43,938 nucleotides of DNA, taken from Flavobacterium sp. GTDB taxonomy: Bacteria; Bacteroidota; Bacteroidia; Flavobacteriales; Flavobacteriaceae. Below are positions 1-9,321 of the stretch, in pieces. The notes below the pieces were generated by a model. It made no database searches. It was not told where the DNA came from and saw only the letters and a program-made list of their open reading frames with translations. Each line of letters begins with the position of its first letter. The first letter of the stretch is position 1. The stretch lies in contig NZ_JAPZUB010000012.1 in NCBI RefSeq assembly GCF_027533505.1, positions 1-43,938 on the forward strand, read 5' to 3'. The translations under genes were made by a program, and so were the position numbers.

Positions 1-189
1 TTATTTTGCCTAACATATTGCCACTATTTTATACTCAAATATACCATTTTTGGCAATAATTATCATCTATTTCTAGCTAAATTTTATTGTAATAAAATAA
101 CAATCAGACAGTTATTTGTTTTTTAAGGGATGACTATTTAGTTCATTTCAAAATAAAGGTATCATCATGCGTTGTAAGCATTTATAGTG
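1..189. other. AT-rich intergenic flank
   Basis: No convincing gene is seen in this stretch at the left edge of the window. It holds an 8-base inverted repeat, TATTGCCA at 16-23 and TGGCAATA at 51-58, separated by 27 bases. The loop is long and no T-run follows, so it is not a standard terminator. It lies downstream of the hydrolase gene that ends at 190. Confidence 0.5.
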
Positions 190-1038
190 TTAATGTGTAT
201 TGATAAAATTATTAACTTCTTGTTTGGCTATTGTATTTAAAGCGTTTATAAAAAGAGCATTATGCCCTCCAGCTATTTCAACAAATTGACTGTTTTGGCA
301 GTTACCGCAATTTTGTATTTCCTGTTTGAAAATAGGCCATGAGTACATTTGTATGGGAGAATCGTTCAATCCTTGTACAAATAGTATATCCGACTTGAAG
401 CCATTGGTAAAATTCAATAAGGACCTTTCAAAATAGGCATTAGGATTTTCTGAAGTTAGTCCAAAAACATTTTTCAATTTCGTACAAGTTGAACTAGACA
501 CTACTTGCCCATTCTCTTCAAGATCACACCGATAAACAAGATTTAAAGGGCCGGGGGCACTGGCAATAACCCCATTTGTTTGATGCATTGTATTTAGTCG
601 AGTAACCAAATACCCTCCTTGAGAATGTCCCGCTAAAAATATTTTACCCACTGTAATGCCTAGTTCCTCACTGGCGTTGTTTTTTACCCATAACAAGGCC
701 GCTTCAGCTTGTAAAATGTTATCCCCAAACAATATAAATTCTTGGGGATGAGCCACACTTATAATCATCATATCATCTCTTTCCACTACTTTTTTAAACT
801 CATCAAGAGTTTTATTTGCAGCAGTCAATAATTGAGAATCACTTTCAATTGTTCCATGAAATACAAGCAATACATCAGGATTGTTTATGGCAGGTTTGTC
901 AATAACTACAGTGACGTTTACATTATTGTACGTGATTGTCCTAGTCTCTCTAGAAGATGTATTTAAATTCTGCGCCTCATCTTTTTGACAGGATATCAAT
1001 AAAAAGGACACTACGAGTAATTGTAAAATTCGCATCAA
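190..1038 (-). CDS. lipoprotein alpha/beta-hydrolase (esterase/depolymerase-like)
   Basis: A 282-residue serine hydrolase of the alpha/beta fold, probably anchored in the cell envelope. The N terminus is a lipoprotein signal with lipobox LLISC, so Cys17 would be the lipidated residue. The nucleophile elbow GHSQGG puts Ser139 at the active site. The likely triad partners are Asp226 (in GLNDSP) and His259 (in GGHN), and FHGT at 60-63 fits the oxyanion loop. The family includes secreted polyhydroxybutyrate-depolymerase-like esterases, but the substrate cannot be read from sequence. It ends the leftmost minus-strand group, with 71 bases between it and the next gene upstream. The two initial Met codons are adjacent, so the start is uncertain by one codon. 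Confidence 0.8.
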   Translation of the reverse strand: MMRILQLLVVSFLLISCQKDEAQNLNTSSRETRTITYNNVNVTVVIDKPAINNPDVLLVFHGTIESDSQLLTAANKTLDEFKKVVERDDMMIISVAHPQEFILFGDNILQAEAALLWVKNNASEELGITVGKIFLAGHSQGGYLVTRLNTMHQTNGVIASAPGPLNLVYRCDLEENGQVVSSSTCTKLKNVFGLTSENPNAYFERSLLNFTNGFKSDILFVQGLNDSPIQMYSWPIFKQEIQNCGNCQNSQFVEIAGGHNALFINALNTIAKQEVNNFINTH

Positions 1039-1109
1039 ATAAGTCTTTTACACATTATTGGGTTTGACAATAAAAATGAAATATGGTTTAATGTTATTTT
1101 AAAATGGAA

Positions 1110-2006
1110 TTATTGCAATTTACTCGATTTTTGCAACTCATGTTCAACAAAGTATCGCGTGAAATAGTTTGCACCAGCATCATTTAAGTGGGCACAATTA
1201 TTAAACATTTTATCGTTGGAAACTACTGCAGAAAAATCGATTAATTCAGGAATTCGTTGCTTCAACTGTAGCAAATAGGCTTTGTTATTTACGTTCAAAC
1301 AAAATGGAGCGCAGAAAAATCGAACCCGCATATTATGGGTTTTGATGTAGGTTTTCATGGCTTCAAAAGTGGTATTCTTAGGCGCCAATTTTTTAGGCAA
1401 ACGGTAGCCGTGCGTGGTGTGCGAACCCTCCAAAGAATTATAACCTTGCGTTGTTGATACAAAGGTTTTTTTACCCACACAGTTCATTAAAAACTCTCGA
1501 ACGCCTATCTTCAAATCATTTTGGGCATACCTGTAAAATGGCATATAAAACAGCAAGGGATCATCGGCTAGTTGTGTATGGGCATAATGGCGCGTTGCTG
1601 CATTTTCGTGGATAAATGGCATGATTTCGTACTTCATCATGTTGGAATACCCTTTGAGATTATAATTGTAATCGATCTGAACATAGAGGGTATCATACGA
1701 AATTTTATAGGCATTTATCAATTGTAGCATCGTATACAAATCATTCATCTTTGACGCTTGAAAACCGAGATTGACCGATGACTTCCCTGTCTTTTTTTGA
1801 ATAACCTCAGGTACTATCCCATTATCGACACGGGAGGAACCGATAAAAATATAATTGATGTGTTTATTTTTAAGCTGTCGTAGAAATTGATATTTGGTTC
1901 GTGGAGTAGCTTCTTGCATTACTCCTGTGAATAAGAGATCTAACGCGAATAAAATCAGCACTGTTATCCCTAATCCTTTGAAGCAGAAACGTATAAACTT
2001 TTTCAT
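1110..2006 (-). CDS. membrane-anchored SGNH/DltD-like protein, MBOAT partner
   Basis: A 298-residue protein with one N-terminal transmembrane segment (about residues 10-29) and an extracytoplasmic domain. The motif FIGSSRV at 54-60 corresponds to the GDS block of SGNH hydrolases, with Ser58 the likely nucleophile position. CAHLNDAGA at 271-279 corresponds to the C-terminal DxxHLxxxG block, with His273 as the catalytic His. Where that block normally has Asp, this protein has Asn270, so activity is uncertain. It lies 2 bases downstream of an MBOAT gene and is almost certainly translated with it. Such pairs (AlgI with AlgJ/AlgX, DltB with DltD) transfer acyl groups onto envelope or exopolysaccharide substrates. 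The pairing is seen here; the substrate is unknown. Confidence 0.65.
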   Translation of the reverse strand: MKKFIRFCFKGLGITVLILFALDLLFTGVMQEATPRTKYQFLRQLKNKHINYIFIGSSRVDNGIVPEVIQKKTGKSSVNLGFQASKMNDLYTMLQLINAYKISYDTLYVQIDYNYNLKGYSNMMKYEIMPFIHENAATRHYAHTQLADDPLLFYMPFYRYAQNDLKIGVREFLMNCVGKKTFVSTTQGYNSLEGSHTTHGYRLPKKLAPKNTTFEAMKTYIKTHNMRVRFFCAPFCLNVNNKAYLLQLKQRIPELIDFSAVVSNDKMFNNCAHLNDAGANYFTRYFVEHELQKSSKLQ

Positions 2007-2008
2007 CT

Positions 2009-3445
2009 TTAAAATTGAAAATAAATGAAACTACTCGGATTTGAATACGTGCCTACTAACAAAACACCAAGTATCAATACACTTGCTTTTAAGGCCGTAA
2101 ACCGCCCTCGAATCGGATGTTCCCCTTCGCGAGCATACCATTCTAGACCGATAAACACCATCAACAGTGCCACCAATTCAATACTATAGCGATCAATTGA
2201 CAAATATTGAATTCCACCATTAAAGGAAAAAGCAAACATATTTTTTAAATAGTGAAAAGCTTCGGTAACACTAGCCGCTCTAAAGAACACCCATGCTAAT
2301 GTAGTCATTCCAAAGGTGAATAGCATTTGGAAAAGTTCTTTAGGTGTTGGAAAAAGTCTTCCTTGAGCCACAATGGTAAGATGCGTTCGATTCTTTTGGC
2401 GAATTAATAAGGGTAAAAAATAAAACGCATTCAATGCTCCCCACACGATAAATGTCCAATTGGCTCCATGCCAAAATCCACTTACTAAAAAAATAATAAA
2501 TGTGTTGCGAATTTTCTTGGTCAATGAGCCTTGATTACCTCCAAGTGGAATATAAAGGTAATCGCGAAACCAAGAGGACAATGAAATATGCCAACGGCGC
2601 CAAAATTCTGCGATATCTCTTGAAAAATAGGGAAAATTAAAATTGCGCAACAAATCTATCCCAAACAACTTAGACACCCCCAAAGCGATATCGGAATAGC
2701 CCGAAAAGTCTCCATAAATTTGAAATGCAAAATAAATGGCCCCCAATAATAACGTAAGGGAATTGGCAGTTTCATAATTTTCAAAAATAGTATTAACATA
2801 GACAGCACAGGTATCGGCAATGACAACTTTTTTGAAAAACCCCCATATGATTTGATAAATACCTTCTTTCGATTTTTCAAAATTAAATACTCTCGGTGCT
2901 TTTATTTGGGGAAGTAAGTGAGTAGCACGCTCAATCGGACCCGCGACGAGTAAGGGAAAATAGCTAACAAAGAGGGCGTAATTGACAAAACTGCGTTCGG
3001 GCGAAATACGGTCTTTATAGATATCAATAACATAAGACAATCCATGAAACGTATAAAATGAAATACCTACTGGGAGTATAATCTGTAGCAAGACGACATT
3101 GACTTTCCAACCTATTTGAGCCAACATTTCGGCAAAAGAAGTGGCAAAAAAATCGTAATACTTAAAAATCCCTAAAAAACCAAGATTAATCCCGATGCTT
3201 ATCCAAAACCAAAACCGTTTTTGCACCTGTGATTTAGCATCGGCCATAAAAAGACCCGAATAATAATCTAAGCCAGTTGAAAACAACAAAAGAAACAAAA
3301 ACCGCCAATCCCAAAAGGAATAAAACATATAACTCGCCAAAAGCAACATGATATTTTGCCGTTTTAATTGATTTGGAAAAACAAACCAGTATAGCATATA
3401 TACCAAAGGCAAAAAAAGTAAAAACGATAGCGAATTAAAAAGCAT
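2009..3445 (-). CDS. MBOAT family O-acyltransferase (AlgI-like)
   Basis: A 478-residue polytopic membrane enzyme of the membrane-bound O-acyltransferase family. Hallmarks are WRRWHISLSSWFRDY starting at residue 282 (His286) and SGFWHGANW at 322-330, where His326 is the expected catalytic histidine. Hydrophobic segments fill the rest of the chain, and the length matches AlgI/PatA-type members. These enzymes move acetyl or other acyl groups across the membrane onto extracytoplasmic glycans. The SGNH-like gene follows after 2 bases, so the two likely form one acylation module. No clear -7 box was seen just upstream. It may share a transcript with the AsmA-like gene 71 bases upstream. Confidence 0.9.
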   Translation of the reverse strand: MLFNSLSFLLFLPLVYMLYWFVFPNQLKRQNIMLLLASYMFYSFWDWRFLFLLLFSTGLDYYSGLFMADAKSQVQKRFWFWISIGINLGFLGIFKYYDFFATSFAEMLAQIGWKVNVVLLQIILPVGISFYTFHGLSYVIDIYKDRISPERSFVNYALFVSYFPLLVAGPIERATHLLPQIKAPRVFNFEKSKEGIYQIIWGFFKKVVIADTCAVYVNTIFENYETANSLTLLLGAIYFAFQIYGDFSGYSDIALGVSKLFGIDLLRNFNFPYFSRDIAEFWRRWHISLSSWFRDYLYIPLGGNQGSLTKKIRNTFIIFLVSGFWHGANWTFIVWGALNAFYFLPLLIRQKNRTHLTIVAQGRLFPTPKELFQMLFTFGMTTLAWVFFRAASVTEAFHYLKNMFAFSFNGGIQYLSIDRYSIELVALLMVFIGLEWYAREGEHPIRGRFTALKASVLILGVLLVGTYSNPSSFIYFQF

Positions 3446-3516
3446 TGGTAATCGGTTAGCGCACGAAATTAAGGAATACGAATCATCTTTTTAGCATTGA
3501 TCAATAAATTCCCTTT

Positions 3517-6306
3517 CTATTTATCAGTAGTGGGTGGTACCGGAACAGTCCCGGGTGAAGTGGAGTTTGGGGTGTGTTCCATTCCCTCTTGATATTCAGT
3601 CTCTTCCAAATTTTCAGTTTGTTTCCCCAATCGAACGCGAGGATTCTCTTGGGTACCTGTAATTTTAAGAGGAATCCCAATGATTCCCAAGGGTGGTAAT
3701 CCCAAGCGCATTTTAAGATTTAATCGCCCGTCAAAACTTGTCGTCCCCTCAATTCTGGGTCGGAAACCCGCTACTTTAAACTTAAAGCGTTCGATAGTAA
3801 TAATATTGTTGTTTATTTTGGTTTTAATATCAACTTTTGATAAATCTGGGTCTTTTAACTTGTCCTTACCTGTGGAACGACTGACCACATTCATCAGCTT
3901 AAACCCTTTCATTTTGACCTTCTTTACCGACAAAACACCTCCCCCCTTCAACGAGGGGAATATGGGCATCATTTGGTCATTTAACTTACCTTGTATTGCA
4001 TAATCTAAACCGATGATTCCTTGGGCACTTTCGGCAGCCGTTACCATTTCGCGAAATAATTTGACTTCTTTGTAAGCCCGTTGCACATCAAAATCGGTTG
4101 CTTTTACCTTTAAATCAAATGCCGCTCGACTAGGCGTTTCATCGGCATAATCGGCTTGCATTTTCACCTGACAACCAATGATTTCTGCTGCAGCGTCGCG
4201 TAATTGCAACTGACCGTTTTTGAGTCCCAATTTCCCTTGAAATCCATGCACTTTTAAATCTTGGAATTTAAGTTCCTCCAATTGGGCTCTAAATTGCAAA
4301 TCCATATTCTTGGGCAATACAATCACCCCTTTTTCGATCACTTGTGGACTTGAAGCTGTACTTGTATCCCCTTGTTTTTCTGACAAAAACTCATCGGCAT
4401 TCAAAAACCTTGAGGAAAGCACAAAATCTCCTTTTAGCACTCCCGTGGTCGACAACACAAAATCAATGACGTTACGCAACTGACCGTTCATTAAAAAATC
4501 CGATTGCCCGTAGGTTGCTTTAAAATCTTGAAACTGCATTTGATCTTGGACAAAGGAAAATTTTCCCTCTTTAATTACAAACGGTTTAGGCAAATAGGTT
4601 GACGTCGTGGCGATATCGCGAAGGTAGAGTGTTCCCGAATTTTGCAACTTTGAATAGTTCCCATTTACAGCATCGCTTTGCGTTCCTTTCAATCGAACAT
4701 TAGCTTTTACATATCCTTTTACCCCTAACCCTTTTTGAGAAAAAACCTTGTAAATACGTCCGATATCGAGAACCCCTTTGGCTTGAATCGCATATTGAAG
4801 ATTGTCCAAATTTTGAAGTTTTGCCTTTACATAAACAGGGTTTTTTTCAAACACAAAAGAAGCGGGGTGGATTGCTACTTGCAAATCCTTTAACTGTCCC
4901 GATGTATCGGTTAGGGTTGTTTCGACGTGAATATTTGTAATAGGATTGGGATAATGACTGGTTTTAAGGTATCCCTTGGTCAATTTTAGTTTGGCCTTGA
5001 TTGATGGAATTTGGTTTTGATTGGCATCATAAGTGCCTTGAGCCACAATATCGGAGAACAGGGTTCCACGTACTTGAAAAGCAGTAATGCCGAGTGCCCG
5101 ATTCATCTTGGCTAAATCCATTTTTGAGCGAATAATTGCCTTGATTGTAGGTTGTTTTAATCCTTTTGTTTCGATAATTGCTTTGGCATAATCGCTTCCC
5201 ACATTTAAAAATAAAGAATCAATATTTACTTCCAACTTTTCAGGATTCAACTCCGGAATTCGCGTTTCAAAATTGAAATAAATATTGGAGGCCGCCACAG
5301 GAGCTTTGTTATGATTGATTTCACCTTCACGGATTTTCATCTGGAAACCGATATCGGGATTGGTTTGTGTAGCGGCAATATACTTTCCTTTCAAGGTAAA
5401 AACCAAATCGGTGCGCCCGTCTACTTGAGTCTTATCAAGCCACGTCACATAGGCAGGAGGTAAAGCCGTAAAAAAATCGGCGAGTTGACTATCAAGAGAT
5501 TCGATTTTAAAATCCAAATCATAGCCATTGCTTAAGAAATCTAATTTCCCTACAAAATCAATAGGTAATCGGTTGATTTTTAAATTGTTTTCTTCAAAAA
5601 TAAACGATAGTGAATTGGTGTTAATCTTGGTGATTAGTTCGGCATTGACTTTTTTATTTTTTAAATAATTTTCACCTTTGAAAGAAAAACTAAAATCTTC
5701 TATTTCTGCCTCAGTATCCAAATCAAAAATGGCTTGATCTAAATCGCCTTTTCCCAAATAATTAAATCCTTTGGCCTTGATATGTATCCCTGTGGATTGA
5801 TCGTTGAATGACAAATGGGTGTTTTCAATGGATATTCGTTCCAATTGTAAGGACGTATCTTTTGACTTTTCTTTTGAATCCTTGGGCGCTTTATCTTCAG
5901 AAACATACACATTATAGTTGGCGTTTCCGTTTTTATCCACCTTTACATTTATTAAAGCCTGATCCAAAAAAATTTTATCAATACTGACCGCACCATCAAA
6001 GAGTAGTGTTTTCAAATTGATCCCAAAGGCAATTTCATCGGCCGAGACCAAAGTTTCATTGCGATAAGGAGCCGAACCTTTCAAATCAAATTCGGTTAGC
6101 GATAGTGTTAAATAGGGAAAATGACTAAAAAAAGAAAGCTGTGCTTCTTTAAAATTGAGCTCCCCTTTCAAGCGACGATTGGCAAAATCTTTGACTTCTT
6201 GCTCGATTTTCCCGGGAAAAAGAATGGGAAATAAAAACATGGCCAAGAGTAATACACCTAAGGTTCCAAAAAATATCTTCAGGGACTTGACAATCAATCG
6301 TTTCAT
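3517..6306 (-). CDS. AsmA-like family protein (inner-membrane anchored, periplasmic)
   Basis: A 929-residue protein with one N-terminal membrane anchor (about residues 7-29) and a long periplasmic body of beta-rich repeats typical of AsmA/YhdP/TamB-like proteins. Family proteins are linked to phospholipid transport between inner and outer membranes and to envelope integrity. The N-terminal AsmA part, with GKIEQEVKDFANRRL just after the anchor, and the C-terminal AsmA_2-type region (about 640-870) are both recognisable. The last 40 residues are a polar, Pro/Thr-rich tail. A -7 type box lies about 20 bases upstream, so the gene probably has its own promoter. Its stop lies 71 bases before the MBOAT gene. 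Confidence 0.8.
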   Translation of the reverse strand: MKRLIVKSLKIFFGTLGVLLLAMFLFPILFPGKIEQEVKDFANRRLKGELNFKEAQLSFFSHFPYLTLSLTEFDLKGSAPYRNETLVSADEIAFGINLKTLLFDGAVSIDKIFLDQALINVKVDKNGNANYNVYVSEDKAPKDSKEKSKDTSLQLERISIENTHLSFNDQSTGIHIKAKGFNYLGKGDLDQAIFDLDTEAEIEDFSFSFKGENYLKNKKVNAELITKINTNSLSFIFEENNLKINRLPIDFVGKLDFLSNGYDLDFKIESLDSQLADFFTALPPAYVTWLDKTQVDGRTDLVFTLKGKYIAATQTNPDIGFQMKIREGEINHNKAPVAASNIYFNFETRIPELNPEKLEVNIDSLFLNVGSDYAKAIIETKGLKQPTIKAIIRSKMDLAKMNRALGITAFQVRGTLFSDIVAQGTYDANQNQIPSIKAKLKLTKGYLKTSHYPNPITNIHVETTLTDTSGQLKDLQVAIHPASFVFEKNPVYVKAKLQNLDNLQYAIQAKGVLDIGRIYKVFSQKGLGVKGYVKANVRLKGTQSDAVNGNYSKLQNSGTLYLRDIATTSTYLPKPFVIKEGKFSFVQDQMQFQDFKATYGQSDFLMNGQLRNVIDFVLSTTGVLKGDFVLSSRFLNADEFLSEKQGDTSTASSPQVIEKGVIVLPKNMDLQFRAQLEELKFQDLKVHGFQGKLGLKNGQLQLRDAAAEIIGCQVKMQADYADETPSRAAFDLKVKATDFDVQRAYKEVKLFREMVTAAESAQGIIGLDYAIQGKLNDQMMPIFPSLKGGGVLSVKKVKMKGFKLMNVVSRSTGKDKLKDPDLSKVDIKTKINNNIITIERFKFKVAGFRPRIEGTTSFDGRLNLKMRLGLPPLGIIGIPLKITGTQENPRVRLGKQTENLEETEYQEGMEHTPNSTSPGTVPVPPTTDK

Positions 6307-6327
6307 GGGTCTAAACTAATTTCGCTA

Positions 6328-6335
6328 CAAAGCTA
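6328..6335 (-). promoter_or_regulatory. candidate -7 box for the AsmA-like gene
   Basis: The minus strand reads TAGCTTTG, a full match to the Bacteroidota -7 consensus TAnnTTTG, 21 bases before the start codon. No clear TTG is seen at -33. Position and match support it; there is no transcript evidence. Confidence 0.5.
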
Positions 6336-6352
6336 AGGCAACTTGAAAGAAT

Positions 6353-6386
6353 AAAAAAAGGTTCCTGTTAAAACAGAAACCTTTTT
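6353..6386 (-). terminator. rho-independent terminator after the GH13 amylase
   Basis: The stem pairs 6355-6369 with 6372-6386, with one C/A mismatch, around a 2-base loop. On the minus strand it ends in a run of seven T (6359-6353). It lies just past the amylase stop at 6409 and closes the susCDE-amylase transcript. The A-rich other side could also let it work in the plus direction. Confidence 0.85.
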
Positions 6387-6408
6387 CACACTAACTATTG
6401 AAATAAAT

Positions 6409-9261
6409 TTATTCTTTAATCAATTTGACGGATTTGGTTTGTCCATTTTCGTCAACTAATCTTACAACATACAAACCACCCTTTAAATCCTCGATGGAGT
6501 ACTCGCGATCCATAGTTACATTTTCAAAGGTTTTCACTAATTGTCCTGTGATGGAATACACTTCCATAACGGCTAAATTGGTATTCACGATGATTGTTCC
6601 TGTTGTTGGATTTGGTGCTACGGTAACGAAATCTAGTTTTGAGAATTGATCATTACTTAAAGAAGGTTGGTTTCCATAAATTCTGAATCCACCGGCTTCA
6701 ACGGTAATCGTTGCCGAAGTGCTTGTTACGTTTACAGGAGTGTTATCCATTAAATTATACCAAGTTCCGGTGTAAGGGAAATCAGGACGGATTCCTTGTG
6801 AAGCTACTGACATATTTGCTAAAATGACCACATTACGCAATTGAGAGGTTGGCAATGAATTGTTAAATACATACACCCGTTGACGTATATTGTTCCCGTC
6901 AGGACTGATAGCATAATCTCCGTTAAATACTGGGTTACTTAATTTAAGATCAATCATTTTAGACCAATCGTTGTAAATTTTTGCTCGCTCAGGTACACCT
7001 AACCAGTTGTTAACCCATTGTGGTTGTGGTTTGGTATCCAATTTGCAATCGCCTGTTGTGGTGTCGTAATCGGTATTAACCGTTCCATTAGTACACGTAA
7101 AGATGGATAAATTCATTCCAAGAGGCGCAAAATGCCAGATCATTTTTGGGCCTGGAATCAACAAACTGATCGCACCGATAGCCGACATTCTGTAAAGTGC
7201 ATTGTTCAAGTTATTGATAACAGGTGATGTTCCTCCTCCATTACCAAAAGTAAGCGCAGAATACATAATACGATCCTTATCATGACTTTCTGGATATCCC
7301 AACAAACGTTTTGCATTAAATCCACGGCTTACGTGCCCCATGCGTGTGATGTCAGCACCTGTTGAGAAACCTTCAATTAATTTCGTATAAGGGGCGGTTA
7401 ATTCTCCCCACATCATTACCCCTTTGCTTGGGTTTTCGTTGATACGATAATTAGCCCATTGTTGCTCTTCACTATCCATCCCTAAGTGCTCAAAAATAGC
7501 CAAGTGGAAAGGATCCAAGGACCAAGTGTAGTCTACATATTCGCGCAAAACGTCTACGCGATCTTGGTGATACCCATTAGTACAAGCTTCGTCATTCCCA
7601 GAACAGTTTTGGGTAAATCCTTTGGTTAAATCCCAACGGAATCCATCGATTTTAAACTCCTCAATCCAATGTTTAACTACACGTTTAGTATAATAACGTG
7701 TAAGTTGAGAGCTATGATTAAAGTCACTTCCTACATTGTAACTGTGTCTTGAGAACTCATTAAAATAAGGATTATCGGCAGCAGGCTCTCCCCATCCGTC
7801 ACCATCAGGATCTTTCATCCACATGCGTACCATTGGATTTCTTCCGAAGGCGTGGTTTAAAGCAACATCAAGGATAACGGCAATTCCGTTTTGGTGTAAA
7901 AGATCGATAAGCTCTTTAAATTTGTCAGCCGTTCCATAAAACTTGTCCAAAGCCATGTGGAAGGAGGTATTGTACCCCCAACTTTCATTGCCTTCAAATT
8001 CCATAACAGGCATGAAGTGAATCGCGTTGATTTTTAAGTTTTTAAAATAATCAATACGGTTGATAATGTCTTGATAGTTACGGTTGGCATCAAAATCACG
8101 CACTAATACTTCGTAAACGACTAAATTGTCTTTATTTGGTTTTACGAAATTTAATGTAGCATTACTCCAGTTGTAAGGGGTTTGCCCCGTTCTTAAAACG
8201 GTTACTTCACGCTGTTGGCCAGCGGGATAAGCAGGAATATTTGGGTAACTCGAAGCCGGGATGAAAGGATCGTCAAAATTGGACAAAACCAATGTTGAAT
8301 ACGGATCGGCTGTTTTCACCACCGCGGGAGAGTTGGTTGTTGGCGTTTGATCACAAACCCAATATTGATAGTTGTAATTTACTCCGGGTGTTAAGTTGGT
8401 TAATTCTAACCAAAACTTATTCGTTGAAGGATCTCTTTTCATCAAAAATGATGAATCCGGTTGATAGTTATTAAAACTACCGGCCACATAAACAAAATCC
8501 TTACCTGGGGCTGTAAGTACAAGTGTCGCTTTGGTGTTGTCAGAACTGTTGTAATTAATACCGTCTTCTAACCCAGCGGGCATAGAAGCATTAGATGTTC
8601 CTGCATTTACAACAACACTAAAAGTATACGTGAAAGTTACAGCGCCTTGGTTAACCAATAATTGATAGGTTTTGTTTTGTGTTACATTGACATCTGTATA
8701 GGAGTAATTTGAACCCGTGAAAGTATTAATGGTTGCCCCATTAGCTTGCAAGGTATAGTTGGCATTACCATTGGTATTGGTTGCCGTCACTGAAAAGTTT
8801 TGCCCTGAAGACAATAACGTATTACTGCCATTGACAGGAGCCGTCAGTGAGGATTGGAAAGCACCTACATTTAGAACTAAATCGACGCTCTGTGCATTCC
8901 CTTGTGCATTTCGAAATACAATATTCACGTTGGTAATAGCGCCTGTGGTCACATTGTAAAACGATTGCAACGTGGGTGTCAAATCTAATCGATAAATGTT
9001 GCCTGAAAGCTGAGTTAAAGCAGGTTGAGTCGTATTGTCTCCCCAGGAACCCTTTACGTTTTGCCAAGGTGTTCCATTGAGCGTAACCCCAGTGTGAGCA
9101 TAAATTACGCCGGTGTAAGTGGCTAAGGGCGTGGTACTTTTATCAAAAAGAATCACTGCCGCTTGGTTTTGATCGGGGTTGGTCCCTCCTTGCCAACTTA
9201 TTACTTGTGCTTGCAGCACTGTAGAGAGGGTTAAGCCAATAAATAATAATAATTTTCTCAT
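6409..9261 (-). CDS. secreted GH13 alpha-amylase-family enzyme with T9SS sorting domain
   Basis: A 950-residue secreted glycoside hydrolase expected to cut alpha-1,4-glucans outside the cell or at its surface. A signal peptide (1-19) is followed by beta-sandwich domains (about 20-220), a CBM48/E-set-like domain (about 235-330), the catalytic barrel (about 380-790), a C-terminal beta domain, and a type A T9SS sorting domain (about 875-950, with APNPTTG and a final KLIKE). Catalytic motifs are complete: DVALNH at 465-470, DGFRWD with nucleophile Asp544, AIFEHLG with acid/base Glu591, and ESHD with Asp661. The usual NHD of region IV is SHD here, as in branching-type enzymes, so exact specificity is open. 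It is the last gene of the minus-strand sus operon and is separated from susE-like by a strong hairpin. Confidence 0.9.
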   Translation of the reverse strand: MRKLLLFIGLTLSTVLQAQVISWQGGTNPDQNQAAVILFDKSTTPLATYTGVIYAHTGVTLNGTPWQNVKGSWGDNTTQPALTQLSGNIYRLDLTPTLQSFYNVTTGAITNVNIVFRNAQGNAQSVDLVLNVGAFQSSLTAPVNGSNTLLSSGQNFSVTATNTNGNANYTLQANGATINTFTGSNYSYTDVNVTQNKTYQLLVNQGAVTFTYTFSVVVNAGTSNASMPAGLEDGINYNSSDNTKATLVLTAPGKDFVYVAGSFNNYQPDSSFLMKRDPSTNKFWLELTNLTPGVNYNYQYWVCDQTPTTNSPAVVKTADPYSTLVLSNFDDPFIPASSYPNIPAYPAGQQREVTVLRTGQTPYNWSNATLNFVKPNKDNLVVYEVLVRDFDANRNYQDIINRIDYFKNLKINAIHFMPVMEFEGNESWGYNTSFHMALDKFYGTADKFKELIDLLHQNGIAVILDVALNHAFGRNPMVRMWMKDPDGDGWGEPAADNPYFNEFSRHSYNVGSDFNHSSQLTRYYTKRVVKHWIEEFKIDGFRWDLTKGFTQNCSGNDEACTNGYHQDRVDVLREYVDYTWSLDPFHLAIFEHLGMDSEEQQWANYRINENPSKGVMMWGELTAPYTKLIEGFSTGADITRMGHVSRGFNAKRLLGYPESHDKDRIMYSALTFGNGGGTSPVINNLNNALYRMSAIGAISLLIPGPKMIWHFAPLGMNLSIFTCTNGTVNTDYDTTTGDCKLDTKPQPQWVNNWLGVPERAKIYNDWSKMIDLKLSNPVFNGDYAISPDGNNIRQRVYVFNNSLPTSQLRNVVILANMSVASQGIRPDFPYTGTWYNLMDNTPVNVTSTSATITVEAGGFRIYGNQPSLSNDQFSKLDFVTVAPNPTTGTIIVNTNLAVMEVYSITGQLVKTFENVTMDREYSIEDLKGGLYVVRLVDENGQTKSVKLIKE

Positions 9262-9276
9262 AGCATTTTGAATTAT

Positions 9277-9313
9277 AAAAAAGCAAGGACTGAGGTTAAG
9301 CAGTCCTTGCTTT
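9277..9313 (-). terminator. intercistronic hairpin/terminator between susE-like and amylase
   Basis: A perfect 13-base stem (9301-9313 with 9280-9292) encloses an 8-base loop. On the minus strand a T-run continues to 9277, giving six T in a row with the stem end. This is a textbook intrinsic terminator, yet it sits in the 60-base gap inside the operon. It may lower amylase expression relative to susCDE or protect the 3' end of the upstream mRNA. Confidence 0.8.
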
Positions 9314-9321
9314 AGGGTTTA

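Noticed and set aside
16..58. Inverted repeat TATTGCCA/TGGCAATA as a terminator
   Set aside because: 27-base loop, no T-run, and no gene ending close by in the right direction.
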